DNA from: Phytopseudomonas seleniipraecipitans
GTDB taxonomy: Bacteria; Pseudomonadota; Gammaproteobacteria; Pseudomonadales; Pseudomonadaceae
DNA: 64,000 bases
Assembly: GCF_900102335.1 (NCBI RefSeq)
Contig: NZ_FNBM01000012.1
Span: 59,834 to 123,833, forward strand
Reading direction: 5' to 3'
The notes under the pieces were generated by a model. The model was not told the origin of the DNA and ran no database searches. It saw nothing but the letters and a program-made list of their open reading frames with translations. The position numbers and the translations under genes were made by a program. Shown one piece after another: positions 37,541-46,256 of this stretch (position 1 is the stretch's first letter; the number at the start of each line of letters is the position of its first letter).

Positions 37541-38876
37541 GTAGAACTCCTGATGTGCGTGGGGATTGGCTCAAAACGCCCTCCAGGGCCTGCAGGTGAG
37601 CGTTTCCCAGTACAACTTGTGGGCGAGCTTGGCGAACGCGCGAAATCGCCTCTGCGACGCTCGCGCAACGGCCACTGAGCAGTAGCCACGCGGCGATCGC
37701 GGTGGCGCTGCGCGAATAGCCCAGCGCACAGCACACCAGCACCGGGCCGTGTTCGCGCAGGTCTTCGATGGCTACCGCTGCCTGCAGGCAATGCGCGCTG
37801 CTGGGTGCGATCAGGTCGAGACAGGCCAGTTCGCGGTAGACCTTGCCGTCTACCCGGCAGGGTAGCTCTGCACTGAGGTCGGCAATTGCGGCAAAGCCCT
37901 GCCCTTCACCCTTGGCAGGAATACGCCCGAGCCAGACACCCTCGGCCACTTCATCGGGCTGCGGGTGCTTGCTGGTCCAGGCCCGTGAGTTGATCCAGGC
38001 AACCAGTAGGTAAGGTGCCAATAGCCAGCTGGCAGCGGCGCTCAAGCGGCCATCGGCACGCTTCTGGAAGCCCTGCGCATCGAACAGCGCGTAATTGAGT
38101 GCCACCATCAACAACGACAGGCCTGGCCACAGCAACCACAGGGCGAAGCCACCGACGTTGACGGCCAGCGCGCTGCATAACGCCGCTCCGAGGCCGTAGC
38201 GCAAGGCCAGCCGCAAACGTTGCGGATCACGGGCCAGGCGCCAGTTCAGCAGTGGGCTGCGCCCTTCGCTGGGCCACAGCCACAGGCACAGGAATCCGGC
38301 GAGCATGCCGGTTGGCACATCGATGAAATGGTGTTGCCAGGTGGTCAGCACCGACAGGCCGATCAGAAAGAACCAGATGTGCACGACTACACGCCACACG
38401 CTGCTGGCGTACTGGACGAAGCATGCCCAGAGCACCACCAGCAACGTGATGTGCAGTGATGGTGCCTGGTTGAAGGGCTTGTCGAAGCCCATCAGCACAT
38501 CGAACATCATTCCGAACAGGCCATCGAGCATCGGACGGTCGAAGGTGAAGCGCAACGGCCAGAGCAGAAAACAGCTGATGCAGATGGCTTGTGCGGTCAG
38601 CAGCCGCAAGCCGAGCCTGTCCACCGCAGCACGGGTAGCGGGCAGCAAGAAGGCCAGGCCGTAGAGCAGGTCGATCGACCAGTACGGGATGATCGTCCAC
38701 GGCCACAAGGGGATCAGGCCTTCCCAGGCGAATACCAGGCTGCCGACGTCATCGCGTTGGCCGGTGAACCAGTTGGCGAAGCCGTAGGTGCCAAAGAACA
38801 GCGGGGCTAGCAGCAGCAACCAGAGAACGCCGCGCTTCCATAGCCCGGATTCCCGGGTTACCGCGGCAGGCGTCAT
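37530..38876 (-). CDS. PAP2 / dual-specificity phosphatase fusion
   Basis: A 448-residue fusion. The N-terminal 200 residues form a multi-pass PAP2-like (type 2 phosphatidic acid phosphatase) membrane domain with PSLH at 139-142 and the HHFIDVPTG motif at 182-190. The C-terminal part (about 305-440) is a cytosolic dual-specificity/tyrosine-phosphatase fold with the signature CALGYSR: Cys383 and Arg389 fit C-x5-R. A PTP-type domain linked to lipid genes recalls PTPMT1-like phosphatidylglycerophosphate phosphatases, so a lipid-phosphate substrate is a reasonable inference. ATG 38876 overlaps the upstream stop in an ATGA junction. Confidence 0.88.
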   Translation of the reverse strand: MTPAAVTRESGLWKRGVLWLLLLAPLFFGTYGFANWFTGQRDDVGSLVFAWEGLIPLWPWTIIPYWSIDLLYGLAFLLPATRAAVDRLGLRLLTAQAICISCFLLWPLRFTFDRPMLDGLFGMMFDVLMGFDKPFNQAPSLHITLLVVLWACFVQYASSVWRVVVHIWFFLIGLSVLTTWQHHFIDVPTGMLAGFLCLWLWPSEGRSPLLNWRLARDPQRLRLALRYGLGAALCSALAVNVGGFALWLLWPGLSLLMVALNYALFDAQGFQKRADGRLSAAASWLLAPYLLVAWINSRAWTSKHPQPDEVAEGVWLGRIPAKGEGQGFAAIADLSAELPCRVDGKVYRELACLDLIAPSSAHCLQAAVAIEDLREHGPVLVCCALGYSRSATAIAAWLLLSGRCASVAEAISRVRQARPQVVLGNAHLQALEGVLSQSPRTSGVLHGH

Positions 38877-40633
38877 CACGACACCCGCTGCGCCAATGAC
38901 ACGCTGAAGATGCCCCATTCATCGATGCGCTGGGAGAGCTTGCGAAAGCCGGCGGCCTCGATTAGCTGATCCATTTCCGCCTGGCTGCGCCGACGCATCA
39001 CCCAGGCCTCGCCGCCACGGTGGCTGGTCAATGCACGGGCGATCAGCTCGAGCTGCGGGTGCCACGGCTGGCCGGTATAGATCAGGTAACCACCCTCTTC
39101 CACCGCCGCTGCCAGGCCTGCCAGCGAGTCGCCGACCATCGCGTTGCTGCCAAACAACTCATAGAGGCCCGACACCACCGCCAGCGTCGGCTTCGGGTCC
39201 AGCGCGGCGAGATCATCCTTGTCGAAGGCATCGCCCTTGAGGAAGCGGGCAATACTGCCCAGGCCCTTCTGTTCGATCAACGCCGCGCCGTCGCGCACAT
39301 TGATGTCGCTGTAGTCGCGCAGCAGGATCGAATCCGGCATCTCGCCGCCCTGCTCCAGCGCTTCGAGAATGTAGCGGCCGTGGCCGGCGGCGATATCGAC
39401 GATACGCACTGGGCGATTTTGCTCACGCAGGTTGCCCATGGCCAGGCGCAGCAGTTCCTCGGCGTGCACCTTGCGCTGGCGAATGCCCCGCCAGCCAATG
39501 GAGTTGAGATAGTTACGATCGATCAGCCGCCCCACAGGTGAGCTGCCGGTTGGCGTGTTGCGGTACACGTAATCCAGGGTGCTGCCGGAGTCGAAACCGG
39601 TGTCGAAACCCAGTTTCACGCCTGCAGAAAGACTGCTGCCGAGTCTCATGCTGGCACGCGTGGCGCGCCAGTAGAGATCGCGCGGCGAGTTCTTCGGCAA
39701 CGGCGCAGCCAGTTCCTCGGCTTCGGCGCAGCTCCAGCCCAATCGATCAGCATCCAGTAGCGCGGGCCGCTCCATTGGTGTTTCGAAGGCTTCCAGCACG
39801 AAACGCCGAATACGGCTTAGCGCATGGGCGCGGTCACGCTCGCCCAAGGTGTCGTGGAAGAAGCCGGGCAGGATGTGCTTTTCCTTGTGCAGGCTGCCCA
39901 GGCGCTCGAAGAACTGCTCCTGGGGTTTGCGGTGCACCACGAAATCGCTGCCGGAGATCAGCAACTGGGTGGGGATCTGGATCGCTTGCGCGTCGGCAAC
40001 CACGCGTTCGGCGGCTTCGTAGAGGCCCAGCAGCATGTTCACGGAAATGGCGCGGGTGATCAGCGGGTCGCTGTCGAACGAAGCGATGCGCTGTGGGTCG
40101 TGGCTGAGGAACTTGGCCTTCACGTAGCTGTTGACGAAGAAGTTGCCACGCCAGGCGCGCATCAGCTTCAGGCCGGGTCGCGCGAACGGCACGTACAGCT
40201 TGACTTTGAAGGCTGGCGAGGCAAGTACCAGGGCGCGGATCTTCGGGGCGTAGTCGTGAGCCCAGGTGGAAATCACCACCGCGCCGACACTCTGTGCCAG
40301 CACCACCATGTCTTCACTGGCGATGCTGTGCGCGGCAGTAATGTGATCGATGAAGCTCTGCACGTCGCGCACGCTGGTGCCAAAACTCGGGCTGTCGCCT
40401 CGGGCACCCGGTGATTCACCGTGGCCGCGAGCGTCCCAGGCGAAGAAATCGAAGCCCTGTAGGCCCAACTCCTCGACCAGGTGAGCCATCCGGCCCCCGT
40501 GCTCATGGCCGCGGTGGAACATCACGATGGCGCGGCGTGGCACTTCGGTCGGCCGGTCGGCGCTAGGCCAATGACGGTAGAACAGGCTCACGCCGTCGTG
40601 GGTGACAAAGTTACCGGTGCTGGCTTCGCTCAT
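38876..40633 (-). CDS. Alpha/beta hydrolase - SAM-dependent methyltransferase fusion
   Basis: A 585-residue bifunctional protein. The N-terminal half is a lysophospholipase-like alpha/beta hydrolase: AQSVGA (Ser115 in the nucleophile elbow), Asp230 (SGSDFVV) and His260 (GFFHDTLGE) can make a catalytic triad. The C-terminal half has a Rossmann methyltransferase motif I, VRIVDIAAGHGRY, at 409-421, and a C-terminal segment (GEAWVMRRRSQAEMDQLIEAAGF) typical of class I methyltransferases. ATG 40633 is preferred because an in-frame start at 40693 would overlap the upstream gene. The combination suggests trimming of a lysolipid followed by methylation of a product, but the substrates are unknown. 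Confidence 0.88.
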   Translation of the reverse strand: MSEASTGNFVTHDGVSLFYRHWPSADRPTEVPRRAIVMFHRGHEHGGRMAHLVEELGLQGFDFFAWDARGHGESPGARGDSPSFGTSVRDVQSFIDHITAAHSIASEDMVVLAQSVGAVVISTWAHDYAPKIRALVLASPAFKVKLYVPFARPGLKLMRAWRGNFFVNSYVKAKFLSHDPQRIASFDSDPLITRAISVNMLLGLYEAAERVVADAQAIQIPTQLLISGSDFVVHRKPQEQFFERLGSLHKEKHILPGFFHDTLGERDRAHALSRIRRFVLEAFETPMERPALLDADRLGWSCAEAEELAAPLPKNSPRDLYWRATRASMRLGSSLSAGVKLGFDTGFDSGSTLDYVYRNTPTGSSPVGRLIDRNYLNSIGWRGIRQRKVHAEELLRLAMGNLREQNRPVRIVDIAAGHGRYILEALEQGGEMPDSILLRDYSDINVRDGAALIEQKGLGSIARFLKGDAFDKDDLAALDPKPTLAVVSGLYELFGSNAMVGDSLAGLAAAVEEGGYLIYTGQPWHPQLELIARALTSHRGGEAWVMRRRSQAEMDQLIEAAGFRKLSQRIDEWGIFSVSLAQRVS

Positions 40634-40643
40634 CGAGGTGTCC

Positions 40644-41267
40644 TTACTTCGTGTCTGAAGGGGCAACCGCTTCCGCCAGACCTTGGCGTACACGGTTGAA
40701 CAGCGTGTACAGCAACAACGCGGTAATCACCGCGAGAATCGGGTTGATCCATGTCAGCGGTAGCAAGCCGGTGGCCGCCCCGGCCCCGATCACGCCAAAG
40801 CACAAGGCACGATCACTTTTGCCCATCGGGCCGTCGTAACGGCGCGACGCGCCGACCATTGGCCCCATCACCCCGGCGTATTCACTGATCAGTGCGCCGA
40901 TAACCAGCAGCACCACCAGCACTGGCGAAACGCCTGGCAGTAGCGCGAAGGGCAGGAACAATGCCGCGTCGGCGATCACGTCACAGAGTTCATTGAGGTA
41001 GGCGCCCAGCGTGGATTGCTGGCCGAACTCGCGGGCCAGCATGCCGTCCACGGCATTTAGCGCCATGCGCAGCAGCATCCACAGGGGGATTAATGCGAAT
41101 AGCCAGACATGCGCAGGGAAGATGGCGAGTAGCAGGCCAATCAGCACCGAAACGACGGCGGCGCCCAGAGTGACTTGATTGGCGGTAACGCCGCGGTCGA
41201 ACAGACGCTGGACCAGCGGGCGCAGCAGGTTTTGAAAGCGTGGTTTTAGCTGGTAGATCGAAAGCAT
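40644..41267 (-). CDS. CDP-alcohol phosphatidyltransferase family protein, variant metal site
   Basis: A 207-residue membrane protein of the CDP-alcohol phosphatidyltransferase family, which transfers phosphatidyl from CDP-diacylglycerol to an alcohol. The family motif D-x2-D-G-x2-A-R-x8-G-x3-D-x3-D appears as N-AV-DG-ML-AR-8-G-AYL-N-ELC-D: the first and third acids are Asn instead of Asp. This variation may alter metal binding or substrate. It is the first gene of the six-gene operon. ATG 41267 was chosen over an upstream frame start at 41309. Confidence 0.86.
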   Translation of the reverse strand: MLSIYQLKPRFQNLLRPLVQRLFDRGVTANQVTLGAAVVSVLIGLLLAIFPAHVWLFALIPLWMLLRMALNAVDGMLAREFGQQSTLGAYLNELCDVIADAALFLPFALLPGVSPVLVVLLVIGALISEYAGVMGPMVGASRRYDGPMGKSDRALCFGVIGAGAATGLLPLTWINPILAVITALLLYTLFNRVRQGLAEAVAPSDTK

Positions 41268-41501
41268 GTCACGAACTCCGTTTCGCCATGTTTCTAGGTT
41301 GTTGCGCACGCCAGCTTACCGGTTGGCCACGCACTAAGCGATACGCCAACGTGACCGCATTCATAGGCGTCGCTTAAAAACTTATTCCCAATTTATCTAC
41401 ATTTTCGGTACAGCCTAAAACCCAGCTATATCAGTGGGTTGAGCGCTTTATTTTGATATAAATTTAAAACGCTCAACAGGTTATCCACAGATAGCGGCGG
41501 T
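41268..41501. other. Intergenic region with AT-rich hairpin and a DnaA box
   Basis: The 234-base gap upstream of the lipid operon and downstream of plsC. GTTGAGCG (41438-41445) and CGCTCAAC (41470-41477) flank an AT-rich loop, and a perfect DnaA box TTATCCACA follows at 41481-41489. The promoter of the lipid operon is presumably here, but no convincing -35/-10 pair was chosen. Confidence 0.55.
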
Positions 41502-42278
41502 TCAGGCGAGGTCGTTTGGCGGCTCTGCCGTGGGGCTTTGTGGATCGAGTGCACCGATTTCCATCTGTGCCTGGCTTACCCACGCGAACGCACGGTCGTT
41601 GAGCGCGGCGATGGCACGCGGGCCTTCACCTTCAGCGAACATCGCCGGGCCGAAAACCACCTGCACGGTGCCGGGTTTCTTGCCCCAGCCTTCCTTCGGC
41701 CAAAACTGCCCGGCGTTGTGCGCGACCGGCAGCACCGGCAGCTTGCTGTTCACTGCCAGGGCGGTGCCGCCGCGGGAGAACTTGCCGATCTGGCCGTCCG
41801 GGATGCGGGTGCCCTCGGGGAAAACCAATACCCAGGCGCCCTGCTCCAGGCGCGTGCGGCCCTGGCTGGCGAGTTGCTTGAGAGCCGCCTTGGGATTGCT
41901 GCGGTCGATGGCGATCGGCTTGAGCATGGCCATCGCCCAGCCGAAGAACGGCACGTACAGCAGCTCGCGCTTGACCACCTGGCTAAGCGGTTCGAAGTAG
42001 GCGCACAGGAAGAAGGTTTCCCAGGTGCTCTGGTGCTTGGCGAGGATCACGCAGGGCTGATCAGGGATATTTTCTTTGCCCTTGATCTCGTAGTTGATGC
42101 CCGCGACCACTTTGGCCAGCCACACGGCGCAGCGGCACCAGTTCTGCACCACGAAACGATAGCGGGCCCGGAACGGCAGGAACGGCGCGACGAACATGCT
42201 GATGATGCACCAGATGCACGAGCTGGAGGACAGCAACAGATAGAAGAGGAAAGTTCTGAAGAACTGCACTGTCGACAT
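41502..42278 (-). CDS. plsC: 1-acyl-sn-glycerol-3-phosphate acyltransferase
   Basis: A 258-residue acyltransferase that makes phosphatidic acid from lysophosphatidic acid. Catalytic box KHQSTWE (His82, Glu87 in the HX4E/D position) and FPEGTRIPDG are present, with an N-terminal membrane anchor. The position downstream of gmhB and glyS matches the PA0005-type gene (lptA) of P. aeruginosa. ATG 42278 is chosen because the family starts at the hydrophobic anchor. It is the conventional copy near the origin. Confidence 0.9.
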   Translation of the reverse strand: MSTVQFFRTFLFYLLLSSSSCIWCIISMFVAPFLPFRARYRFVVQNWCRCAVWLAKVVAGINYEIKGKENIPDQPCVILAKHQSTWETFFLCAYFEPLSQVVKRELLYVPFFGWAMAMLKPIAIDRSNPKAALKQLASQGRTRLEQGAWVLVFPEGTRIPDGQIGKFSRGGTALAVNSKLPVLPVAHNAGQFWPKEGWGKKPGTVQVVFGPAMFAEGEGPRAIAALNDRAFAWVSQAQMEIGALDPQSPTAEPPNDLA

Positions 42279-42315
42279 AGGAGCAATTACCGTTGCAGGC
42301 CTGGGGCCTGCGCTA

Positions 42316-42846
42316 TCAAGTGAGAAGCTGCGCAGCGACCGCTGCCAGGTCATCGAATACCAGGGTGCCCGCAGGCAACCCTTTGGCCAGGGTGCGTTCA
42401 CCCTTGCCAGTTTTCACCAGCACCGGCTGACAGTCGACGGTGCGAGCCGTTTCCAGGTCACTGCTGCTGTCGCCAACGAACCAGATTCCGCTCAGCGGTA
42501 CGCCGTAGTGCTCGGCGATCTGGCGCAGCATGCCGGGTTTCGGCTTGCGGCAATCGCAGCCGTCGTCCGGGCCGTGGGGGCACTGCACGATCAGGCCGAC
42601 TTCGCCGCCCTGCTCGGCCACCAGCTCACGCAGCCGCGTGTGCATGGCTTCCAGCACCGCCAGCGGGTAGTAGCCGCGGGCGATACCGGATTGGTTGGTG
42701 GCTACTGCCACCGTCCAGCCCGCCTTGCTCAGGCGCGCAATGGCCTCGATGGAGCCCGCTATCGGGATCCATTCGTCGAGGCTTTTGATATAGGCGTCGG
42801 AGTCATGGTTGATGACCCCGTCGCGGTCGAGAATGATCAGTTTCAC
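42316..42846 (-). CDS. gmhB: D-glycero-beta-D-manno-heptose-1,7-bisphosphate 7-phosphatase
   Basis: A 176-residue HAD phosphatase that removes the 7-phosphate in ADP-heptose synthesis for the LPS core. DRDGVIN (residues 8-14) is the HAD nucleophile motif; the cap loop CPHGPDDGCDCRKPKPGM carries the zinc-binding Cys/His cluster of GmhB. The start is GTG 42846 preceded by GAGGA. It sits between glyS and plsC as in P. aeruginosa. Confidence 0.93.
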   Translation of the reverse strand: MKLIILDRDGVINHDSDAYIKSLDEWIPIAGSIEAIARLSKAGWTVAVATNQSGIARGYYPLAVLEAMHTRLRELVAEQGGEVGLIVQCPHGPDDGCDCRKPKPGMLRQIAEHYGVPLSGIWFVGDSSSDLETARTVDCQPVLVKTGKGERTLAKGLPAGTLVFDDLAAVAAQLLT

Positions 42847-42860
42847 GCAGCGTCCTCAGC

Positions 42861-42882
42861 GCCCTCTCCATGCGGAGAGGGC
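42861..42882 (-). terminator. Hairpin between glyS and gmhB
   Basis: GCCCTCTCC (42861-42869) and GGAGAGGGC (42874-42882) form a 9-bp stem with an ATGC loop in the gap after glyS. No clear T-run; partial termination or mRNA stability are options. Confidence 0.5.
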
Positions 42883-42890
42883 AAAGGTGA

Positions 42891-44945
42891 TCAACCCAGT
42901 ACCGAGATGTCGGCGACACCCAGGAACAACCCACGCAGACGCGCCAGCAACGCATAGCGGTTGGCACGTACCTTGGGGTCTTCGGCGTTGACCAGCACCG
43001 CTTCGAAGAAGCTGTCCACCGGCTTGCGCAGCGAGGCCAGCTGAGCCAGCGCTTCACGGTACTGACGCGCCTGGGCCATTGGCTGCACGGCGTTGTCGGC
43101 CTGCTGGATGGCGGCGTTGAGGGTGAACTCCGCCGGTGTATCGAAGTAATGCGCTTCGATGCTCGTGGCGATCTGCCCGTCGGCCTTGCTCAGCAGGTTG
43201 GACACACGTTTGTTGGCGGCAGCCAGGGCCTCGGCTTCCGGCAGCGCGCGGAAGGCCTGCACGGCCTGTACGCGTTGGTCGAAGTCCAGCGGTGACAGCG
43301 GGTTCACTGCACGCACGGCCTGGTATACCGACACGTCCACGCCTTCGTCTTCGTAACGCGCGCGCAGGCGGTCAAAGATGAAGTCGAGTACTTGCGGCGC
43401 CAAACCAGTGGCCTTGACCTTGCCACCGTACTGGCGCACGGCGAAGTCGACGGTCTTGCCCAGGTCCAGGTCGAGCCCCTTCTCGATGAGAATGCGCAGC
43501 ACGCCCAGTGCCGCACGACGCAGTGCGTAGGGGTCCTTGCTGCCGGTAGGCAGCATGCCGATACCGAAAATGCCGACCAGGGTATCCAGCTTGTCAGCCA
43601 GAGCAACCGCAGCACCGGTCAGGGTGCTCGGCAGCTCGGCGCCGGCACCGCGCGGCATGTACTGCTCGTTCAGCGCCAGGGCAACGTCCTGCGGCTCGCC
43701 GTCATGCAGGGCGTAGTAGTAACCGGCGATACCTTGCATCTCCGGGAACTCGCCGACCATTTCACTGGCCAGGTCACACTTGCTGAGCAGGCCGGCGCGG
43801 GCGCCACGCTTGGCGTCGCCACCGATGCGCTCGGCGATGAAGCCGGCCAGGGCCGAGATACGCTGAGCCTTGTCGTAGACGGTGCCGAGCTGGGCCTGGA
43901 ACACCACGTTGGCGAGACGCGCGTTGAAGCTTTCCAGCTTTTGCTTCTTGTCCTGCTTGAAGAAGAACTCGGCGTCGGTGAGACGCGGGCGCACCACCTT
44001 CTCGTTGCCGGAGATGATCTGCGCCGGGTCTTTGCTCTCGACGTTGGCCACGGTGATGAAGCGCGGCAGCAGCTTGCCGTTGGCGTCCAGCAGGCAGAAG
44101 TACTTCTGGTTGTCCTGCATGGTGGTGATCAGGGCTTCCTGGGGTACTTCCAGGAAGCGCTCCTCGAAGGAACAGACCAGCGGCACCGGCCATTCGACCA
44201 GGGCGCTGACTTCCTCGAGCAACGCTGGCGGCACGATGGCCGTGCCCTGCTGCTCGGTAGCCAGTTGCTCGATGCGCTTGGCGATCATCGTGCGACGCTC
44301 GCTGGCGTCGGCGATCACGTAGGCAGCGCGCAGCTCCTGGGCGTACATCGCGGGCGCCGAGATGCGCACGTCATGATTGGCATGGAAGCGGTGACCACGC
44401 GAGACGCGACCCGCCTTCTGGGCGAGGATTTCGCAATCGATCACCTGATCACCAAACAGCATCACCAGCCACTGGCTCGGGCGCACGAATTCGGTCTTGC
44501 GGGCACCCCAGCGCATGCGCTTGGGAATCGGCAGCTCGTTCAGCGAGCTTTCCACGATGCCCGGCAACAGGCCGGCGGCGCTCTGCCCCGGAATATGCTG
44601 GCTGAATTTCAGCTTTGGACCGCTCTGGTCGATAGCGCTGAGTTCGACGCCGCACTTCTTGGCGAAACCCAGCGCAGCCTGAGTCGGGTTGCCGTCGGCA
44701 TCGAAGGCGGCCTGCAGCGGCGGGCCGTCGAGATTGACGGTGCGGTCCGGCTGTTGGGTAGCCAGCTGTTCGACCAATACCGCCAGGCGGCGCGGCGCGG
44801 CATACATGCGCGCGCTGGTGTAGCTCAGGCCAGCGGCCTTGAGGCCCTTTTCAACGCCGGCAAGAAAGGCATCGCCGAGGTTCTTCAGGGCTTTGGGTGG
44901 CAGCTCTTCGGTGCCCAGTTCAACGAGGAAATCGAGCGCACTCAT
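42891..44945 (-). CDS. glyS: Glycyl-tRNA synthetase beta subunit
   Basis: A 684-residue beta subunit of the tetrameric (alpha2beta2) glycyl-tRNA synthetase, which recognises tRNA-Gly. The N-terminus LDFLVELGTEELPPKALKNLGDAF is conserved and the C-terminal region contains an anticodon-binding-type domain. It overlaps the end of glyQ in an ATGA junction. Confidence 0.97.
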   Translation of the reverse strand: MSALDFLVELGTEELPPKALKNLGDAFLAGVEKGLKAAGLSYTSARMYAAPRRLAVLVEQLATQQPDRTVNLDGPPLQAAFDADGNPTQAALGFAKKCGVELSAIDQSGPKLKFSQHIPGQSAAGLLPGIVESSLNELPIPKRMRWGARKTEFVRPSQWLVMLFGDQVIDCEILAQKAGRVSRGHRFHANHDVRISAPAMYAQELRAAYVIADASERRTMIAKRIEQLATEQQGTAIVPPALLEEVSALVEWPVPLVCSFEERFLEVPQEALITTMQDNQKYFCLLDANGKLLPRFITVANVESKDPAQIISGNEKVVRPRLTDAEFFFKQDKKQKLESFNARLANVVFQAQLGTVYDKAQRISALAGFIAERIGGDAKRGARAGLLSKCDLASEMVGEFPEMQGIAGYYYALHDGEPQDVALALNEQYMPRGAGAELPSTLTGAAVALADKLDTLVGIFGIGMLPTGSKDPYALRRAALGVLRILIEKGLDLDLGKTVDFAVRQYGGKVKATGLAPQVLDFIFDRLRARYEDEGVDVSVYQAVRAVNPLSPLDFDQRVQAVQAFRALPEAEALAAANKRVSNLLSKADGQIATSIEAHYFDTPAEFTLNAAIQQADNAVQPMAQARQYREALAQLASLRKPVDSFFEAVLVNAEDPKVRANRYALLARLRGLFLGVADISVLG

Positions 44946-45889
44946 TCTGCTGCCTCCAGCTTGGCCAGTACTTCATCACGCAGATCGGCGGCGGCGAGCG
45001 GGAAGCCCAGGCGGCGCCGGGCCTGCAGATAACTCTGCGCCACGGCGCGGGCCAGGGTGCGCACGCGCAGGATGTACTGCTGACGCGCGGTCACCGAAAT
45101 GGCGCGGCGGGCGTCGAGCAGGTTGAAGGTGTGCGAAGCCTTGAGGACCATCTCGTAGGTGGGCAGCGGCAGCTCCAACTCGATCAGGCGATTGGCTTCG
45201 TTCTCGTAGAAATCGAACAGCTCGAACAGCTTCTCGACGTTGGCGTGCTCGAAGTTGTAGGTCGACTGCTCCACTTCGTTCTGGTGGAACACGTCGCCGT
45301 AAGTCACCTTGCCGAACTGGCCGTCGGCCCATACCAGGTCGTACACCGAATCGACGCCCTGGATGTACATGGCCAGGCGCTCGAGGCCGTAGGTGATTTC
45401 ACCGGTGACCGGGTAGCACTCAATGCCACCGACCTGCTGGAAGTAGGTGAACTGGGTGACTTCCATGCCGTTGAGCCAGATTTCCCAGCCCAGACCCCAG
45501 GCGCCGAGGGTCGGCGATTCCCAGTTGTCTTCGACGAAACGGATGTCGTGCACCAGCGGGTCGATACCGATGGCCTTCAGCGAGCCCAGGTACAGCTCCT
45601 GAAAGTTCTCCGGGTTCGGCTTGAGCACCACCTGGAACTGGTAATAGTGCTGCAGACGGTTGGGGTTCTCACCGTAGCGGCCATCAGCCGGGCGGCGAGA
45701 AGGCTGCACGTAGGCGGCGTTCCAGGTTTCCGGGCCGATGGCGCGCAGGAAGGTGGCGGTGTGGAAAGTACCGGCCCCCACTTCCATATCGTAGGGTTGC
45801 AGTACCACACAGCCTTGCTCGGCCCAGTATTGTTGCAGGGCGAGGATCAAGTCCTGGAAGGTGCGCACGGCAGGCGTTGTCTGGCTCAC
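44942..45889 (-). CDS. glyQ: Glycyl-tRNA synthetase alpha subunit
   Basis: A 315-residue alpha subunit with the aminoacylation active site. Landmarks: TFQDLILALQQYWAEQGCVVLQPYDMEVGAGT and PSRRPADGRYGENPNRLQHYYQ. The GTG at 45889 gives the family length and conserved start SQTTPAVRTFQ; an upstream frame to 45958 is rejected. glyS follows directly. Confidence 0.96.
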   Translation of the reverse strand: MSQTTPAVRTFQDLILALQQYWAEQGCVVLQPYDMEVGAGTFHTATFLRAIGPETWNAAYVQPSRRPADGRYGENPNRLQHYYQFQVVLKPNPENFQELYLGSLKAIGIDPLVHDIRFVEDNWESPTLGAWGLGWEIWLNGMEVTQFTYFQQVGGIECYPVTGEITYGLERLAMYIQGVDSVYDLVWADGQFGKVTYGDVFHQNEVEQSTYNFEHANVEKLFELFDFYENEANRLIELELPLPTYEMVLKASHTFNLLDARRAISVTARQQYILRVRTLARAVAQSYLQARRRLGFPLAAADLRDEVLAKLEAAE

Positions 45890-46133
45890 GAAAAATTCAC
45901 CTGTTGGGGCTGCGACAGAAAGCCGGGGAGTATACCCGAAGCGAGGCTGAGCCCGCATGCTGCGCCGTCTCTACCGGCGAACAGACAAGCCTGGCGGTGG
46001 CATTGTGCTTGCGGCTCGCTGCGATATCGGTAGTCGGCCTTGTGAGGCCCCGTAAACGGCATGCCAGGGATGGGCCTCTACCCTTAGCCCATGCGCCGGC
46101 ACGCTATCGGGTGCATTGCTTCAAGGCGTCTTG

Positions 46134-46177
46134 CCTTCACCGGGCGGCCAGCGAGTTTGCTGGCCGCCCGGTGAAGG
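46134..46177. repeat. 19-bp perfect inverted repeat (large hairpin)
   Basis: CCTTCACCGGGCGGCCAGC (46134-46152) and its exact complement (46159-46177) flank the six-base loop GAGTTT. No poly-T tail is present on either side. It may be a transcription barrier or a mobile repeat; it is much stronger than the intergenic hairpins nearby. Confidence 0.8.
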
Positions 46178-46237
46178 TTGCTGCTGGGCGCCTTTGGAAG
46201 GCGTGGGCAAAGCCGGCGGCGAGATCATTAAATTACT

Positions 46238-46256
46238 GTCAATAATAATCAGTCGC
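46238..46256. promoter_or_regulatory. Putative Fur box
   Basis: GTCAATAATAATCAGTCGC matches the 19-bp Fur consensus GATAATGATAATCATTATC at 13 of 19 positions, including the core AATAATC. It lies 157 bases before the PepSY gene and suggests iron-repressed expression of that operon. Confidence 0.55.
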
